Counted from the stretch's first letter, positions 1-8,412 are shown. The stretch is DNA of 57,730 bases from Neobacillus bataviensis (GCF_019969725.1 NZ_JAHXYW010000022.1:1-57730), one strand, 5' to 3'. Made by a program: numbers and translations. Notes: a model not told the origin generated them from the letters alone.

Positions 1-117
<117 letters not shown>

Positions 118-255
118 GTCATATGAACATATGAAGGTGAACTCGTTTTTACAAACTTCTTCTGTATTATCTAGTTTTGAGGGAATGAAAAAATTAAAAT
201 TTCCTCTTGCATAATATAAAAAAGACATTATAATAAAATAGTGTCGATTAAATAG

Positions 256-372
<117 letters not shown>

Positions 373-386
373 TGTTATATTATTGT

Positions 387-461
387 TCCGCAGTAGCTCA
401 GTGGTAGAGCTATCGGCTGTTAACCGATCGGTCGTAGGTTCGAGTCCTACCTGCGGAGCCA
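387..461 (+). tRNA. tRNA-Asn (GTT)
   Basis: 75 nt cloverleaf with encoded CCA; acceptor TCCGCAG pairs with CTGCGGA; anticodon GTT at 419-421. An identical copy starts the second tRNA cluster at 56226. Confidence 0.97.
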
Positions 462-489
462 TTTTTATTTCATCAAGAATATCAGCTAT

Positions 490-562
490 GCTTCCATAGC
501 TCAGTAGGTAGAGCACTTCCATGGTAAGGAAGAGGTCAGCGGTTCGAGCCCGCTTGGAAGCT
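490..562 (+). tRNA. tRNA-Thr (GGT)
   Basis: Acceptor GCTTCCA pairs with TGGAAGC; anticodon GGT; discriminator T at 562. The 3' CCA is not encoded (TTAC follows). Confidence 0.93.
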
Positions 563-582
563 TACCTATATTTAAATTGTAT

Positions 583-657
583 GGCCCCTTGGTCAAGCGG
601 TTAAGACACCGCCCTTTCACGGCGGTAACACGGGTTCGAATCCCGTAGGGGTCACCA
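583..657 (+). tRNA. tRNA-Glu (TTC)
   Basis: 75 nt including an encoded CCA; acceptor GGCCCCT / AGGGGTC; anticodon TTC within CCCTTTCACG. A near-identical copy without encoded CCA is at 56406. Confidence 0.96.
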
Positions 658-696
658 TAGTTATTTCGTAATAACGAAAATAACTTTCATGAATTA

Positions 697-772
697 GGAG
701 GATTAGCTCAGCTGGGAGAGCATCTGCCTTACAAGCAGAGGGTCGGCGGTTCGATCCCGTCATCCTCCACCA
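697..772 (+). tRNA. tRNA-Val (TAC)
   Basis: 76 nt with encoded CCA; acceptor GGAGGAT / ATCCTCC; anticodon TAC in CCTTACAAG. Confidence 0.96.
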
Positions 773-809
773 TAATTTTTTTGCGATAGCGAAAATAATT
801 TTCATTTGT

Positions 810-882
<73 letters not shown>

Positions 883-896
883 CCTTTCTTTTTTAT

Positions 897-981
897 GGAG
901 GGGTAGCGAAGTGGCTAAACGCGGCGGACTGTAAATCCGCTCCCTCGGGGTTCGGCGGTTCGAATCCGTCCCCCTCCACCA
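897..981 (+). tRNA. tRNA-Tyr (GTA)
   Basis: 85 nt class II tRNA with a long variable arm; acceptor GGAGGGG / CCCCTCC; anticodon GTA in GACTGTAAATC; CCA encoded. Confidence 0.96.
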
Positions 982-1026
982 CTTATATTTTTTTTATTTT
1001 TGGACATTCTAGTTACTATCAACTAT

Positions 1027-1101
1027 TGGGCTATAGCCAAGCGGTAAGGCAACGGACTTTGACTCCGTCACGCGTTGGTTCGAATCCAGCTAGCCCAGCC
1101 A
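1027..1101 (+). tRNA. tRNA-Gln (TTG)
   Basis: 75 nt with CCA; acceptor TGGGCTA / TAGCCCA; anticodon TTG. A copy with one difference seen (CACGCG versus CATGCG) is at 56630. Confidence 0.96.
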
Positions 1102-1104
1102 AGA

Positions 1105-1177
1105 GAGCCATTAGCTCAGTCGGTAGAGCATCTGACTTTTAATCAGAGGGTCGAAGGTTCGAGTCCTTCATGGCTCA
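1105..1177 (+). tRNA. tRNA-Lys (TTT)
   Basis: 73 nt, acceptor GAGCCAT / ATGGCTC, anticodon TTT, no encoded CCA. It starts 3 bp after the tRNA-Gln. The gene recurs intact at 56878 and as broken pieces at 56716-56844. Confidence 0.96.
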
Positions 1178-1231
1178 TTTTAATATTTAAACCCTAGGTT
1201 AACATTGTCTTGGGTTTTTATTTATGAAAAT

Positions 1232-1306
1232 GCGGAAGTAGTTCAGTGGTAGAACACCACCTTGCCAAGGTGGGGGTCGCGGGTTCGAATCCCGTCTTCC
1301 GCTCCA
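1232..1306 (+). tRNA. tRNA-Gly (GCC)
   Basis: 75 nt with CCA; acceptor GCGGAAG / CTTCCGC; anticodon GCC in CTTGCCAAG. Confidence 0.96.
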
Positions 1307-1314
1307 TAGTTAAT

Positions 1315-1390
1315 GGGGTCTTAGCTCAGCTGGGAGAGCGCCTGCTTTGCACGCAGGAGGTCAGGGGTTCGATCCCCCTAGACTCCACCA
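1315..1390 (+). tRNA. tRNA-Ala (TGC)
   Basis: 76 nt with CCA; acceptor GGGGTCT / AGACTCC with one G-U pair; anticodon TGC in CTTTGCACG. Last gene of the left rrn-tRNA operon. Confidence 0.96.
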
Positions 1391-1412
1391 TCACACTACA
1401 TATAAAATTTAT

Positions 1413-1444
1413 GCCTTGAATCGTACTGGTTCTAGGCTTTTTTT
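1413..1444 (+). terminator. terminator of the rrn-tRNA operon
   Basis: Stem GCCT-GAA / TTC-AGGC with one mismatch, followed by seven T (1438-1444), 23 bp after the last tRNA. Confidence 0.75.
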
Positions 1445-1528
1445 GTGTTTTCAAAACATTTTAGTCCGTATTGATTTCAGTATCGTTGTTTCTATTAGAC
1501 AATTTTCCGACTTCATCGGATTATTTTA

Positions 1529-1650
1529 TCCCATAGAGCTCTCCTATGGGACACATCCCAAAGAAATTAAGCCGGTAATGTCCCATAGAACTATTCCATG
1601 AGACACTTCCCAAAGTTTTACCTACCAAAATGTCCCATATTGGTATTCAA
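1529..1650. repeat. 52-bp-period hairpin repeat, array A (three copies)
   Basis: TCCCATA begins at 1529, 1581 and 1633, exactly 52 bp apart. In copies 1 and 2 it is followed by an inverted partner (CTATGGGACA at 1544-1553; CATGAGACA near 1596-1604), giving a hairpin with a short loop. Copy 3 keeps only the left arm. The sequence between hairpins differs from copy to copy. The same hairpin with the same period makes five copies at 23369-23620. This fills most of the gene-free stretch between the tRNA cluster and rocF; an AT-rich inverted repeat, AAAACTAAT / ATTAGTTTT, lies further on at 1695-1722. Confidence 0.85.
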
Positions 1651-1807
1651 TTGAGAATTTCTTACTTTTTATACTACTTTTTTTCAATAACAAAAAAACT
1701 AATTAAACGTTTGATTAGTTTTGGTGTTTTTCGTTCGTATAAAAGTCCAATTATTAACCTAACTGAAATGACGACCAACACGCATATATATACATAATTT
1801 TGTCGAG

Positions 1808-1837
1808 TTGAGTCATCCCACTGAAAGCGGTTAAAAT
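1808..1837 (+). promoter_or_regulatory. possible SigA promoter of rocF
   Basis: TTGAGT (1808-1813), 18-bp spacer, TAAAAT (1832-1837), about 32 bp before the rocF start. No -24/-12 SigL element, as known for B. subtilis roc genes, was seen. Confidence 0.5.
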
Positions 1838-1869
1838 AGTACATATTAAAGGGTAGGAGGAATTTAAAG

Positions 1870-2769
1870 ATGAGTAAAAAACTTTCAATTATTGGGATGC
1901 CGATGGACTTAGGACAAATGCGCCGCGGTGTAGATATGGGACCAAGTGCAATCCGTTATGCTGGCATTAATGAAAGACTAAAGCCACTATTTGATGATAT
2001 CCACGATTTAGGAGACATTCCAATCGGCAGACCGGAAGTCGTAATCGATAAAGAATCAAACCTGCGCAATCTCGATCTTGTTGCAGAAAAAACATCCATG
2101 CTGGCAGAAAAAGTAGATGAGGCAATCCAATCCGGTTCATTTCCGCTCGTACTTGGCGGTGACCACAGTATTGCAATTGGAACCTTAGCGGGGGTAGCAA
2201 AGCATTATAAAAACCTAGGTGTCATTTGGTATGATGCCCATGGTGACTTAAATACTGCAGATACAAGCCCGACAGGAAACATCCACGGCATGCCTTTAGC
2301 TGCGAGTATTGGATTAGGGCATCCGAAATTAACGGAACTGGGTGGTTACTTCCCGAAGGTTAAACCTGAGAACGTAGTCATTATCGGAGCAAGATCCTTG
2401 GATGAAGGGGAAAGAATCCTCATAAAAGAAAAAGGAATTAAAGTCTACACAATGCATGAAATCGACCGCCTAGGAATGGCGCACATCATGGAAGAAACGA
2501 TTGCTTACTTGAAAGAAAGAACAGATGGCGTACATCTTTCATTAGACTTGGATGGGTTAGATCCAAGTGAATGTCCAGGAGTAGGAACACCGGTTATGGG
2601 TGGTATCAGCTACCGCGAAAGCCACTTGGCTATGGAAATGCTCGAAGAGGCAAAGATTATAACCTCTGCAGAATTTGTGGAAGTAAACCCTATTTTAGAC
2701 GAAAAAAATAAAACAGCACAAATCGCTGTTGGTCTAATGGGCTCATTATTCGGAGAAAAATTACTATAA
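1870..2769 (+). CDS. rocF: arginase RocF
   Basis: Cytoplasmic Mn-dependent hydrolase that splits arginine into ornithine and urea, first step of the Roc arginine catabolic route. The 299-residue length is normal for bacterial arginases. The binuclear manganese ligand motifs are present in order: GGDHS (96-100), DAHGD (122-126) and SLDLDGLDP (224-232), with the Glu of the C-terminal EFVEVNP segment. ATG at 1870 is preceded by GGTAGGAGG with good spacing. Transcribed alone and closed by a strong terminator shared with the convergent Spo0E-type gene. In B. subtilis rocF sits in the rocDEF operon; here it stands next to sigW. Family assignment is firm. Confidence 0.96.
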   Translation: MSKKLSIIGMPMDLGQMRRGVDMGPSAIRYAGINERLKPLFDDIHDLGDIPIGRPEVVIDKESNLRNLDLVAEKTSMLAEKVDEAIQSGSFPLVLGGDHSIAIGTLAGVAKHYKNLGVIWYDAHGDLNTADTSPTGNIHGMPLAASIGLGHPKLTELGGYFPKVKPENVVIIGARSLDEGERILIKEKGIKVYTMHEIDRLGMAHIMEETIAYLKERTDGVHLSLDLDGLDPSECPGVGTPVMGGISYRESHLAMEMLEEAKIITSAEFVEVNPILDEKNKTAQIAVGLMGSLFGEKLL

Positions 2770-2771
2770 AG

Positions 2772-2816
2772 AATAAAGCAGCTGCATCCTGTTTCGGTGT
2801 AGCTGCTTTATTTTTC
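2772..2816. terminator. bidirectional terminator between rocF and the Spo0E-like gene
   Basis: Twelve-bp stem AATAAAGCAGCT (2772-2783) / AGCTGCTTTATT (2801-2812) followed by T's. The stop codon of the minus-strand Spo0E-type gene (2808-2810) is inside the right arm. Confidence 0.9.
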
Positions 2817-2978
2817 CACAAGAGATGAATATTCATTTAGTAGAGAGTCCAGCCTCCGACTAGCCTCAATTACTTCGTGATGGGCAAATGAGTTTACAGA
2901 CGCAAGTCGAACCATATCCATCCGGCAGCTTTCAATTTCCGCTAATAGTCCCTCCAGTCGGGCACCCATGTAAAACAT
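2808..2978 (-). CDS. Spo0E-family aspartyl-phosphate phosphatase (56 aa)
   Basis: Small protein read from the complementary strand, too short for usual ORF cut-offs. The translation is a helix - turn - helix hairpin ending in SRRLDSLLNEY (about residues 39-49), which fits the Spo0E signature SxxxD with LDxLINxY. Family members remove phosphate from Spo0A~P and hold back sporulation. Two in-frame ATGs are possible (2978 giving MFYMGARL, 2969 giving MGARL); the only purine-rich site, AAAGAGG, lies 2 nt before the first and 11 nt before the second, so the start is uncertain. The stop codon is inside the shared terminator with rocF. Paralogues are common in bacilli and the specific target is not known. 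Confidence 0.85.
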   Translation of the reverse strand: MFYMGARLEGLLAEIESCRMDMVRLASVNSFAHHEVIEASRRLDSLLNEYSSLVEK

Positions 2979-3099
2979 GACCTCTTTCCAATGTATTATT
3001 ACTTTTATCCCCAGCAGGAAATTCTTTAAACTAGTATTTGAGCCTTTTTGGTAAATTTTTGTTAATATTATAGGTATGGAGAAGTTTTTTCGTGAAAAA

Positions 3100-3125
3100 C
3101 GAAACTTTTTTGCTAACGATTCGTA
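3100..3125 (+). promoter_or_regulatory. SigW autoregulatory promoter
   Basis: CGAAAC (3100-3105), 16 bp, CGTA (3122-3125): this fits the SigW consensus TGAAAC-N16-CGTA apart from the first base, 35 bp upstream of the sigW start. It implies the usual positive autoregulation. Confidence 0.85.
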
Positions 3126-3159
3126 TGAACGTATAGCGTATTGGAGCTGAGAAACGTTA

Positions 3160-3723
3160 ATGGAAGCTATTGTAAAAAAGAGAATAAAACAAGTGATAAA
3201 AGGCGATCAGGATGCATTTGGGGAGATCGTTGAAATTTATAAAAACAGTGTCTATCAGCTGTGTTTCCGAATGCTTGGAAATAAACATGAAGCCGAGGAT
3301 GTGGCACAGGAGGCGTTTATTCGTGCCTATGTGAATATAAAGTCGTTTAACCAAGATTTGAAATTTTCCACCTGGCTATTTCGGATTGCCACCAATTTAT
3401 GTATCGATCGAATGCGCAAAAAGAAACCTGATTATTACTTAGATGCAGAAGTGGTCGGAACAGAAGGGTTAACCATGTATTCCCAAATTCCTTCCAATAC
3501 TCCACTGCCAGAAAAAGAGCTGGAAAGCCTAGAGTTGCAGGAAACCGTACAGAAGGAAATATTAAAGCTGCCAGAGAAATATCGGTCTGCGATCGTTTTG
3601 AAATATGTAGAAGAATTATCATTAAATGAAATTAGTGAAATTCTTGATCTTCCTCTAGGGACAGTTAAAACAAGAATTCACCGAGGACGGGAAGCTTTAA
3701 GACAACAATTACGTTATGTTTGA
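3160..3723 (+). CDS. sigW: ECF sigma factor SigW
   Basis: 187-residue extracytoplasmic-function sigma factor: region 2 (about residues 20-90, with the conserved EDVAQEAFIRAY stretch) and region 4 (about 125-180, with LSLNEISEILDLPLGTVKTR as helix-turn-helix). It controls envelope-stress and antimicrobial-peptide resistance genes in bacilli. The ATG at 3160 has GGAG upstream at 13 nt. Followed by its anti-sigma factor rsiW after 18 bp and preceded by a SigW-type promoter. Gene order sigW-rsiW-cdaA-cdaR-glmM-glmS equals the B. subtilis order, which makes the identity certain. Confidence 0.97.
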   Translation: MEAIVKKRIKQVIKGDQDAFGEIVEIYKNSVYQLCFRMLGNKHEAEDVAQEAFIRAYVNIKSFNQDLKFSTWLFRIATNLCIDRMRKKKPDYYLDAEVVGTEGLTMYSQIPSNTPLPEKELESLELQETVQKEILKLPEKYRSAIVLKYVEELSLNEISEILDLPLGTVKTRIHRGREALRQQLRYV

Positions 3724-3741
3724 TAAGAGGTGAAACAAAAA

Positions 3742-4365
3742 ATGTGTCCAGAACATATCATCGATCTCATGCACGAGTATTTAGACGAGGAAATTGACCA
3801 AGAAAAAGAACGGATCTTAAGAGAGCACATTCAAAGCTGTAAAGAGTGTGAGGCTATATTTAATGAACTAAAAAAAACAGTAGCCTTCGTTAAAAGTATA
3901 TCAAATATGCAGGCACCGGCAGATTTTACAGCCAATGTCCTAGCGCGTCTGCCTAAAGAGAAAAAGAAGGTTTTGATGGGGGGCTGGCTGAGAAACCATC
4001 CAATGCTAGCTGCAGCCTCATTATTCCTAATTTTAATGGTAGGAAGCCTATTTTCCATCTGGAATCAGGACCGGGAATTCTCGGTATCGAAGCAAAAAAA
4101 CCTGGTGGTTAAAAATAATACTGTCATTGTCCCTAAAGGCGAGGTTGTCAAAGGTGATGTGATTGTTCGGAATGGGACCTTAAAAATTGAAGGGGAAGTG
4201 CAGGGAGACGTTACCGTCATAAATGGTGAAAAGTACCTGGCATCCGCCGGTCATGTGACAGGACAAATTGATGAAGTGAACGAAGTGTTTGATTGGATTT
4301 GGTATCATATGAAAAGAACGGTCCAAGAGACCATCGAAATCTTTGACCATTCTGAAACCGAATAA
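3742..4365 (+). CDS. rsiW: anti-sigma-W factor RsiW
   Basis: Membrane anti-sigma factor of 207 residues. The N-terminal zinc anti-sigma domain carries HIQSCKEC (H-x3-C-x2-C), a single membrane segment follows (about residues 88-108, HPMLAAASLFLILMVGS), and the rest is an extracellular domain of the type that intramembrane proteolysis (PrsW, RasP) removes under stress. I chose ATG 3742 over the in-frame GTG at 3730 because AAGAGGTG (3725-3732) is then a ribosome binding site at 9 nt, and the protein then starts MCPEHI, like B. subtilis RsiW (MSCPE). Confidence 0.95.
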   Translation: MCPEHIIDLMHEYLDEEIDQEKERILREHIQSCKECEAIFNELKKTVAFVKSISNMQAPADFTANVLARLPKEKKKVLMGGWLRNHPMLAAASLFLILMVGSLFSIWNQDREFSVSKQKNLVVKNNTVIVPKGEVVKGDVIVRNGTLKIEGEVQGDVTVINGEKYLASAGHVTGQIDEVNEVFDWIWYHMKRTVQETIEIFDHSETE

Positions 4366-4407
4366 AAAACAAGTCACTCGTTTATGAGTGATTTGTTTTT
4401 TTTAATG
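4365..4407 (+). terminator. terminator after rsiW
   Basis: Stem ACAAGTCACTC / GAGTGATTTGT with TTTATG region loop and a long T run (about 4396-4403). It separates sigW-rsiW from cdaA. Confidence 0.85.
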
Positions 4408-4500
4408 AGATACATATAATAAGTACAAGCTTGATTTATGCTATAATAATGTAGTTGTATTCCAATATATACGTTTTAAGAAAATTACGGAGGAAAAACA

Positions 4501-5328
4501 ATGCCGTTTGCCGATTTTACTATATGGAAGTATTTAGCTAGTATTGTTGATATTCTCCTCGTATGGTATGTCATATACAAACTGATTAACATTATAAGAG
4601 GAACCAAAGCGGTTCAGTTACTAAAAGGGATTTTTGTCATTCTTCTTGTAAAAGTAGTCAGTGATTTTTTTGGCTTATCCACTTTAAGCTGGATGATGCA
4701 GCAAGTCATAACATACGGGTTTCTTGCGATTATTATTATTTTTCAGCCAGAACTCCGCAGAGCACTTGAGCAATTGGGAAGGGGGAAATTTTTCTCAAGA
4801 AGCTCAAGTCCCGATGATGACGATCAGGAAAAAGCTGTTCAGGCAATCATTAAGGCAACTGACTACATGGCCAAGCGCAGAATTGGGGCTTTAATCTCGA
4901 TTGAAAGAGAAACAGGTATGGGTGATTACATAGAAACAGGTATTCAACTAAATTCTAAGATTTCATCTGAACTCTTGATTAACATCTTCATTCCAAATAC
5001 ACCGCTCCATGATGGGGCCGTTATCATCCAACGAAATAATGTTGCTGCAGCAGCATGCTATCTTCCTTTATCGGAAAGTCCGTTTATTTCAAAGGAGCTT
5101 GGAACGCGGCACCGGGCGGCATTAGGAATCAGCGAGGTAACCGATAGTATTACCGTCGTTGTTTCAGAAGAGACGGGCAGCATCTCACTGACGAAAAATG
5201 GTGAACTTCATCGTGACTTAAAGGCAGAAGAATTTAAGGAACTCCTCACGAGTGAATTGATGATACCAAACAAGACTAAACAAGCTTCTTCAGCTCGTTG
5301 GAACTGGAGGGGGAAAAATAATGGATAA
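4501..5328 (+). CDS. cdaA: diadenylate cyclase CdaA
   Basis: Membrane-bound enzyme that joins two ATP into c-di-AMP, the messenger that controls potassium uptake and turgor in Firmicutes. 275 residues: three N-terminal membrane helices (within residues 10-82), then the DAC domain with the catalytic DGA (171-173, in LHDGAVII) and GTRHRAALG (201-209). ATG follows ACGGAGGAA. Overlaps cdaR by 8 bp, and cdaR-glmM follow, as in all Bacillus relatives; CdaR and GlmM are known to modulate CdaA. The potassium importer KimA, a known c-di-AMP target, is also in this window (34.0-35.8 kb). Confidence 0.97.
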   Translation: MPFADFTIWKYLASIVDILLVWYVIYKLINIIRGTKAVQLLKGIFVILLVKVVSDFFGLSTLSWMMQQVITYGFLAIIIIFQPELRRALEQLGRGKFFSRSSSPDDDDQEKAVQAIIKATDYMAKRRIGALISIERETGMGDYIETGIQLNSKISSELLINIFIPNTPLHDGAVIIQRNNVAAAACYLPLSESPFISKELGTRHRAALGISEVTDSITVVVSEETGSISLTKNGELHRDLKAEEFKELLTSELMIPNKTKQASSARWNWRGKNNG

Positions 5329-6544
5329 GCTGATGGATAATCGCTGGTTTATCAAAATTCTTGCATTACTTTTAGCCATTTTGCTTTATTCAACTGTATC
5401 GAACAAAGAAAATAAATTAACAGTTAACGTCCCAAGCCAATCGACTTCTGCGACGATTAAAGATATGCCCGTAAATGTCTACTATGATACCGAGAATTTA
5501 GTGGTTTCGGGGATTCCAAACACAGTGGCTATCACAATTAAAGGGCCTATTACCCACGTCCAATCCACAAAGGCCTTAAAAAACTTTGAAGTGTATGTGG
5601 ATTTGACAGAAGCTAAGATAGGGAAACAAAAAGTAAAGCTTAAAGTAAAAGATTTATCTGATAAATTAAAAGCCACTATTAATCCTGCTTCTGTCACCGT
5701 GAATGTTCAAGAAAAGATCACCAAGGAATTCAAAGTGGAAGCTGAATTTAATGCAAGTCAAGTGGAGGAAGGTTATTCAGCCGGACAGCCGATTGTCGAA
5801 CCAAACAAAGTAAAAATCACCGGTGCAAAAAGCGTGATTGATCGAATTGCCTTTGTCAAAGCAACACTAGAGGAAAAGTCTAAACTGAAAGAGACGATTA
5901 CCAAAGAGGCCCACGTACAGGTTCTTGACAAAGACTTGAATAAATTAGACGCAGTGGTCGCGCCAGAAACCGTAAAAGTGACGATACCAATAAAAAATAA
6001 TAGTAAAACTGTTCCAATTAGTATTCTTAAAAAAGGAACGCCTCAGGATGGTATTACGATTGATTCCATTGATCTGGATGTGAAGGAAGCAACGATTATT
6101 GGACCGGAAGATATCCTGAAACAGACTGAAAATGTCCGCGTGGAGGTAGATGTTAGTAAAATTACCGAAAACACTACCCTTAATCTTCCGGTGATCATTT
6201 CAAATGGGATCACGAAGGTGACACCACAAATGGTAAAAGCAACGGTCTTGGTGAAAAAGGAAGAGGAAAAAACCGTTTCAGGAATACCGTTAAAAATCCA
6301 AGGATTATCTGATACGTACATAGCGGAGATTAATGATCCTGATAATAAGATCATCAATCTGATTGTAAACGGACCAAGCTCGCTTGTAGATGGATTAAAG
6401 CCTGAGGACTTTAATGTATATATTGATTTATCCAATTTGGATGAAGGCAGTCATGAAGTGAATATCCACGTGGATGGCCCTGCCAATTTAAACTGGAAGC
6501 CTAATAAAGCGACTGCAAAAATTACAATTACGAAAAATGCCTAA
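5321..6544 (+). CDS. cdaR: CdaA regulator CdaR (YbbR-domain protein)
   Basis: 407 residues: one N-terminal membrane anchor (about 10-25, FIKILALLLAILLYS) followed by about four extracellular YbbR repeats, each ending in short VTV/ITI strands. It binds and modulates the diadenylate cyclase CdaA at the membrane. Start ATG at 5321 lies inside the end of cdaA, with GGAGGGGG just upstream, so the two are translationally coupled. A 37-bp gap leads to glmM. Confidence 0.95.
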   Translation: MDKLMDNRWFIKILALLLAILLYSTVSNKENKLTVNVPSQSTSATIKDMPVNVYYDTENLVVSGIPNTVAITIKGPITHVQSTKALKNFEVYVDLTEAKIGKQKVKLKVKDLSDKLKATINPASVTVNVQEKITKEFKVEAEFNASQVEEGYSAGQPIVEPNKVKITGAKSVIDRIAFVKATLEEKSKLKETITKEAHVQVLDKDLNKLDAVVAPETVKVTIPIKNNSKTVPISILKKGTPQDGITIDSIDLDVKEATIIGPEDILKQTENVRVEVDVSKITENTTLNLPVIISNGITKVTPQMVKATVLVKKEEEKTVSGIPLKIQGLSDTYIAEINDPDNKIINLIVNGPSSLVDGLKPEDFNVYIDLSNLDEGSHEVNIHVDGPANLNWKPNKATAKITITKNA

Positions 6545-6581
6545 TACCTAGCAATAATTGTTGAAGGAGCGATTTTTTAAA

Positions 6582-7931
6582 ATGGGAAAATATTTTGGTA
6601 CCGATGGGGTACGCGGAGTAGCAAATAGTGAATTAACACCGGAATTGGCCTTTAAACTAGGCCGGTTTGGTGGATATGTTTTAACAAAGGATAAAGATCG
6701 TCCAAAGGTTTTAATTGGCCGTGATACTCGTATTTCAGGTCATATGCTTGAGGGTGCCCTTGTGGCAGGTTTGCTGTCCATTGGAGCGGAGGTCATGCGT
6801 CTTGGCGTGATTTCTACTCCGGGGGTAGCTTATTTAACGAAAGCTTTAGGAGCACAGGCTGGGGTCATGATTTCAGCTTCTCATAATCCAGTAGCAGATA
6901 ATGGAATTAAATTTTTCGGCCCTGATGGTTTTAAGCTTTCTGATGACCAGGAATTAGAAATTGAAGAGCTTATTGATATGCCGGACGATCAGCTGCCTAG
7001 ACCTGTAGGTGGTGATTTGGGCTTGGTCATGGACTATTTTGAAGGAGGACAAAAGTACCTTCAATACTTAAAGAATTCCGTGGATGAAGATTTCTCCGGT
7101 ATTCATATTGCACTGGACTGTGCAAACGGTGCAACTTCTTCTTTAGCGACACACTTGTTTGCTGATCTGGATGCAGATTTGTCTACGATGGGGGCTGCAC
7201 CAAACGGATTAAATATTAATGCCGGTGTTGGCTCAACACACCCTGAAGCACTCGCAGCCTTAGTGAGGGAAAAAGGGGCCGATGTGGGTCTTTCCTTTGA
7301 TGGTGATGGGGACCGCTTGATTGCGATTGATGAAAAGGGAGAAATCGTCGATGGCGACCAAATCATGTACATTTGCGGCAAATATCTTAAAGAGCAGGGG
7401 CGCCTAAAGCATGGAACAATTGTATCCACCGTTATGAGTAATCTTGGCTTTTATAAAGCGCTTGAAACTCATGGCATTCATAGCGTTCCGACCGCCGTTG
7501 GCGACCGTTATGTAGTCGAAGAAATGAAGAAGAGCGGATTTAATCTTGGCGGGGAACAATCTGGCCACATTATTTTCTTAGACTATAACACAACCGGCGA
7601 TGGTTTATTATCAGGACTTCAATTAGTGAATATCATGAAAGCAACCGGGAAGCCATTGTCAGAGCTGGCTAGTGAAATGAAGAAATTCCCGCAAAAGCTT
7701 GTAAACGTTAGAGTGACAGACAAACATCATGTGACCGATAATGTAAAGGTTAAAGAGATCATTGAACAGGTTGAAGAAGAGATGTCTGGAAACGGAAGAA
7801 TTCTTGTTCGGCCTTCCGGAACCGAACCATTAGTCCGAGTTATGGCGGAGGCACCGACAAAGGAGCTTTGTGAATCGTATGTCGATCGCATTGTCACAGT
7901 CGTAAAAGATGAAATGGAACTAAAAGAATAG
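6582..7931 (+). CDS. glmM: phosphoglucosamine mutase GlmM
   Basis: Converts glucosamine-6-phosphate to glucosamine-1-phosphate on the way to UDP-GlcNAc for peptidoglycan. 449 residues, the family length. Catalytic phosphoserine in SASHNP (Ser100), metal site DGDGDR, and C-terminal phosphate-binding RPSGTEP are all present. The reading frame is open from a TTG at 6558, but GAAGGAGC (6563-6570) is the ribosome binding site for ATG 6582, which gives the conserved [12 protein letters not shown] start. GlmM also binds and inhibits CdaA in B. subtilis, consistent with the operon. Confidence 0.97.
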   Translation: MGKYFGTDGVRGVANSELTPELAFKLGRFGGYVLTKDKDRPKVLIGRDTRISGHMLEGALVAGLLSIGAEVMRLGVISTPGVAYLTKALGAQAGVMISASHNPVADNGIKFFGPDGFKLSDDQELEIEELIDMPDDQLPRPVGGDLGLVMDYFEGGQKYLQYLKNSVDEDFSGIHIALDCANGATSSLATHLFADLDADLSTMGAAPNGLNINAGVGSTHPEALAALVREKGADVGLSFDGDGDRLIAIDEKGEIVDGDQIMYICGKYLKEQGRLKHGTIVSTVMSNLGFYKALETHGIHSVPTAVGDRYVVEEMKKSGFNLGGEQSGHIIFLDYNTTGDGLLSGLQLVNIMKATGKPLSELASEMKKFPQKLVNVRVTDKHHVTDNVKVKEIIEQVEEEMSGNGRILVRPSGTEPLVRVMAEAPTKELCESYVDRIVTVVKDEMELKE

Positions 7932-7942
7932 ATGAATCGTCT

Positions 7943-7985
7943 AATATGCATAAGGGAACTCTCCAAGTCCCTTATGCATATTTTA
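7943..7985 (+). terminator. terminator after glmM
   Basis: Perfect 15-bp stem AATATGCATAAGGGA (7943-7957) / TCCCTTATGCATATT (7968-7982) followed by TT. Confidence 0.85.
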
Positions 7986-8037
7986 TTATGTATGGTGGTT
8001 ATAGAAAATGGAAAAAAATATTATTTTGTGTAATTAG

Positions 8038-8066
8038 TTGACGGGGTGCCTCCAATCATGTAGTAT
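8038..8066 (+). promoter_or_regulatory. SigA promoter of glmS
   Basis: TTGACG (8038-8043), 17 bp, TAGTAT (8061-8066). Transcription would start near 8073 and cover the ribozyme. A short hairpin with a T run (GCTTTG / CAAAGC, 8073-8097) follows at once. Confidence 0.65.
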
Positions 8067-8140
8067 TAACTTGCTTTGTTTATTCAAAGCTTTTTTTACC
8101 ATTTTATGAAAAGAAAGGTGGGCAGCAGACAAAACGGATT

Positions 8141-8320
8141 TACTAAAGCGCCTGAACTAATCTAGAGACGTTGATTAGTTGACGAGGAGGAGGTTTATCG
8201 AAACTTCGGCGGATACCTCCCGGCTGTGACGCAGGGCCGAAATTTCTTCTTTAAAACACTTAGGCAACTTTGTGGACAAAGAGAAGGAAATGCGCATACT
8301 AAAAGTAATGTTTATAAGGG
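8141..8320 (+). ncRNA. glmS ribozyme (GlcN6P-activated)
   Basis: Self-cleaving riboswitch in the glmS leader. Conserved core seen in order: cleavage context AAA/GCGCC (cut between 8147 and 8148), TAGTTGACGAGGAGG (about 8176), TTTATCGAAACTTCGGCGG, and CTCCCGG, followed by the P3/P4 part. It cleaves when glucosamine-6-phosphate is high and so exposes the glmS mRNA to decay. The 3' boundary is approximate. The region between the ribozyme and glmS holds another strong hairpin (8353-8389). Confidence 0.95.
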
Positions 8321-8352
8321 TATAGACAGATACCCGACTAAAACAGAGATAA

Positions 8353-8402
8353 GGGGGCAAGGTGGGCCTCCAAAGCGTTCTTTGCCCCCTGTATCAGGGA
8401 GG
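8353..8402 (+). promoter_or_regulatory. hairpin / possible pseudoknot over the glmS ribosome binding site
   Basis: GGGGGCAA (8353-8360) pairs perfectly with TTGCCCCC (8382-8389). Its loop has CCTCC (8367-8371), complementary to GGAGG of the glmS Shine-Dalgarno (8398-8402). No T run follows, so it is not a terminator. The hairpin is seen; the pseudoknot is an inference. Confidence 0.4.
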
Positions 8403-8412
8403 AAAAAGAAAA

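Noticed and set aside
1347..1601. Plus-strand ORF of 84 codons from tRNA-Ala into array A
   Set aside because: It starts in a tRNA, crosses the operon terminator and reads through the repeat; no ribosome binding site.
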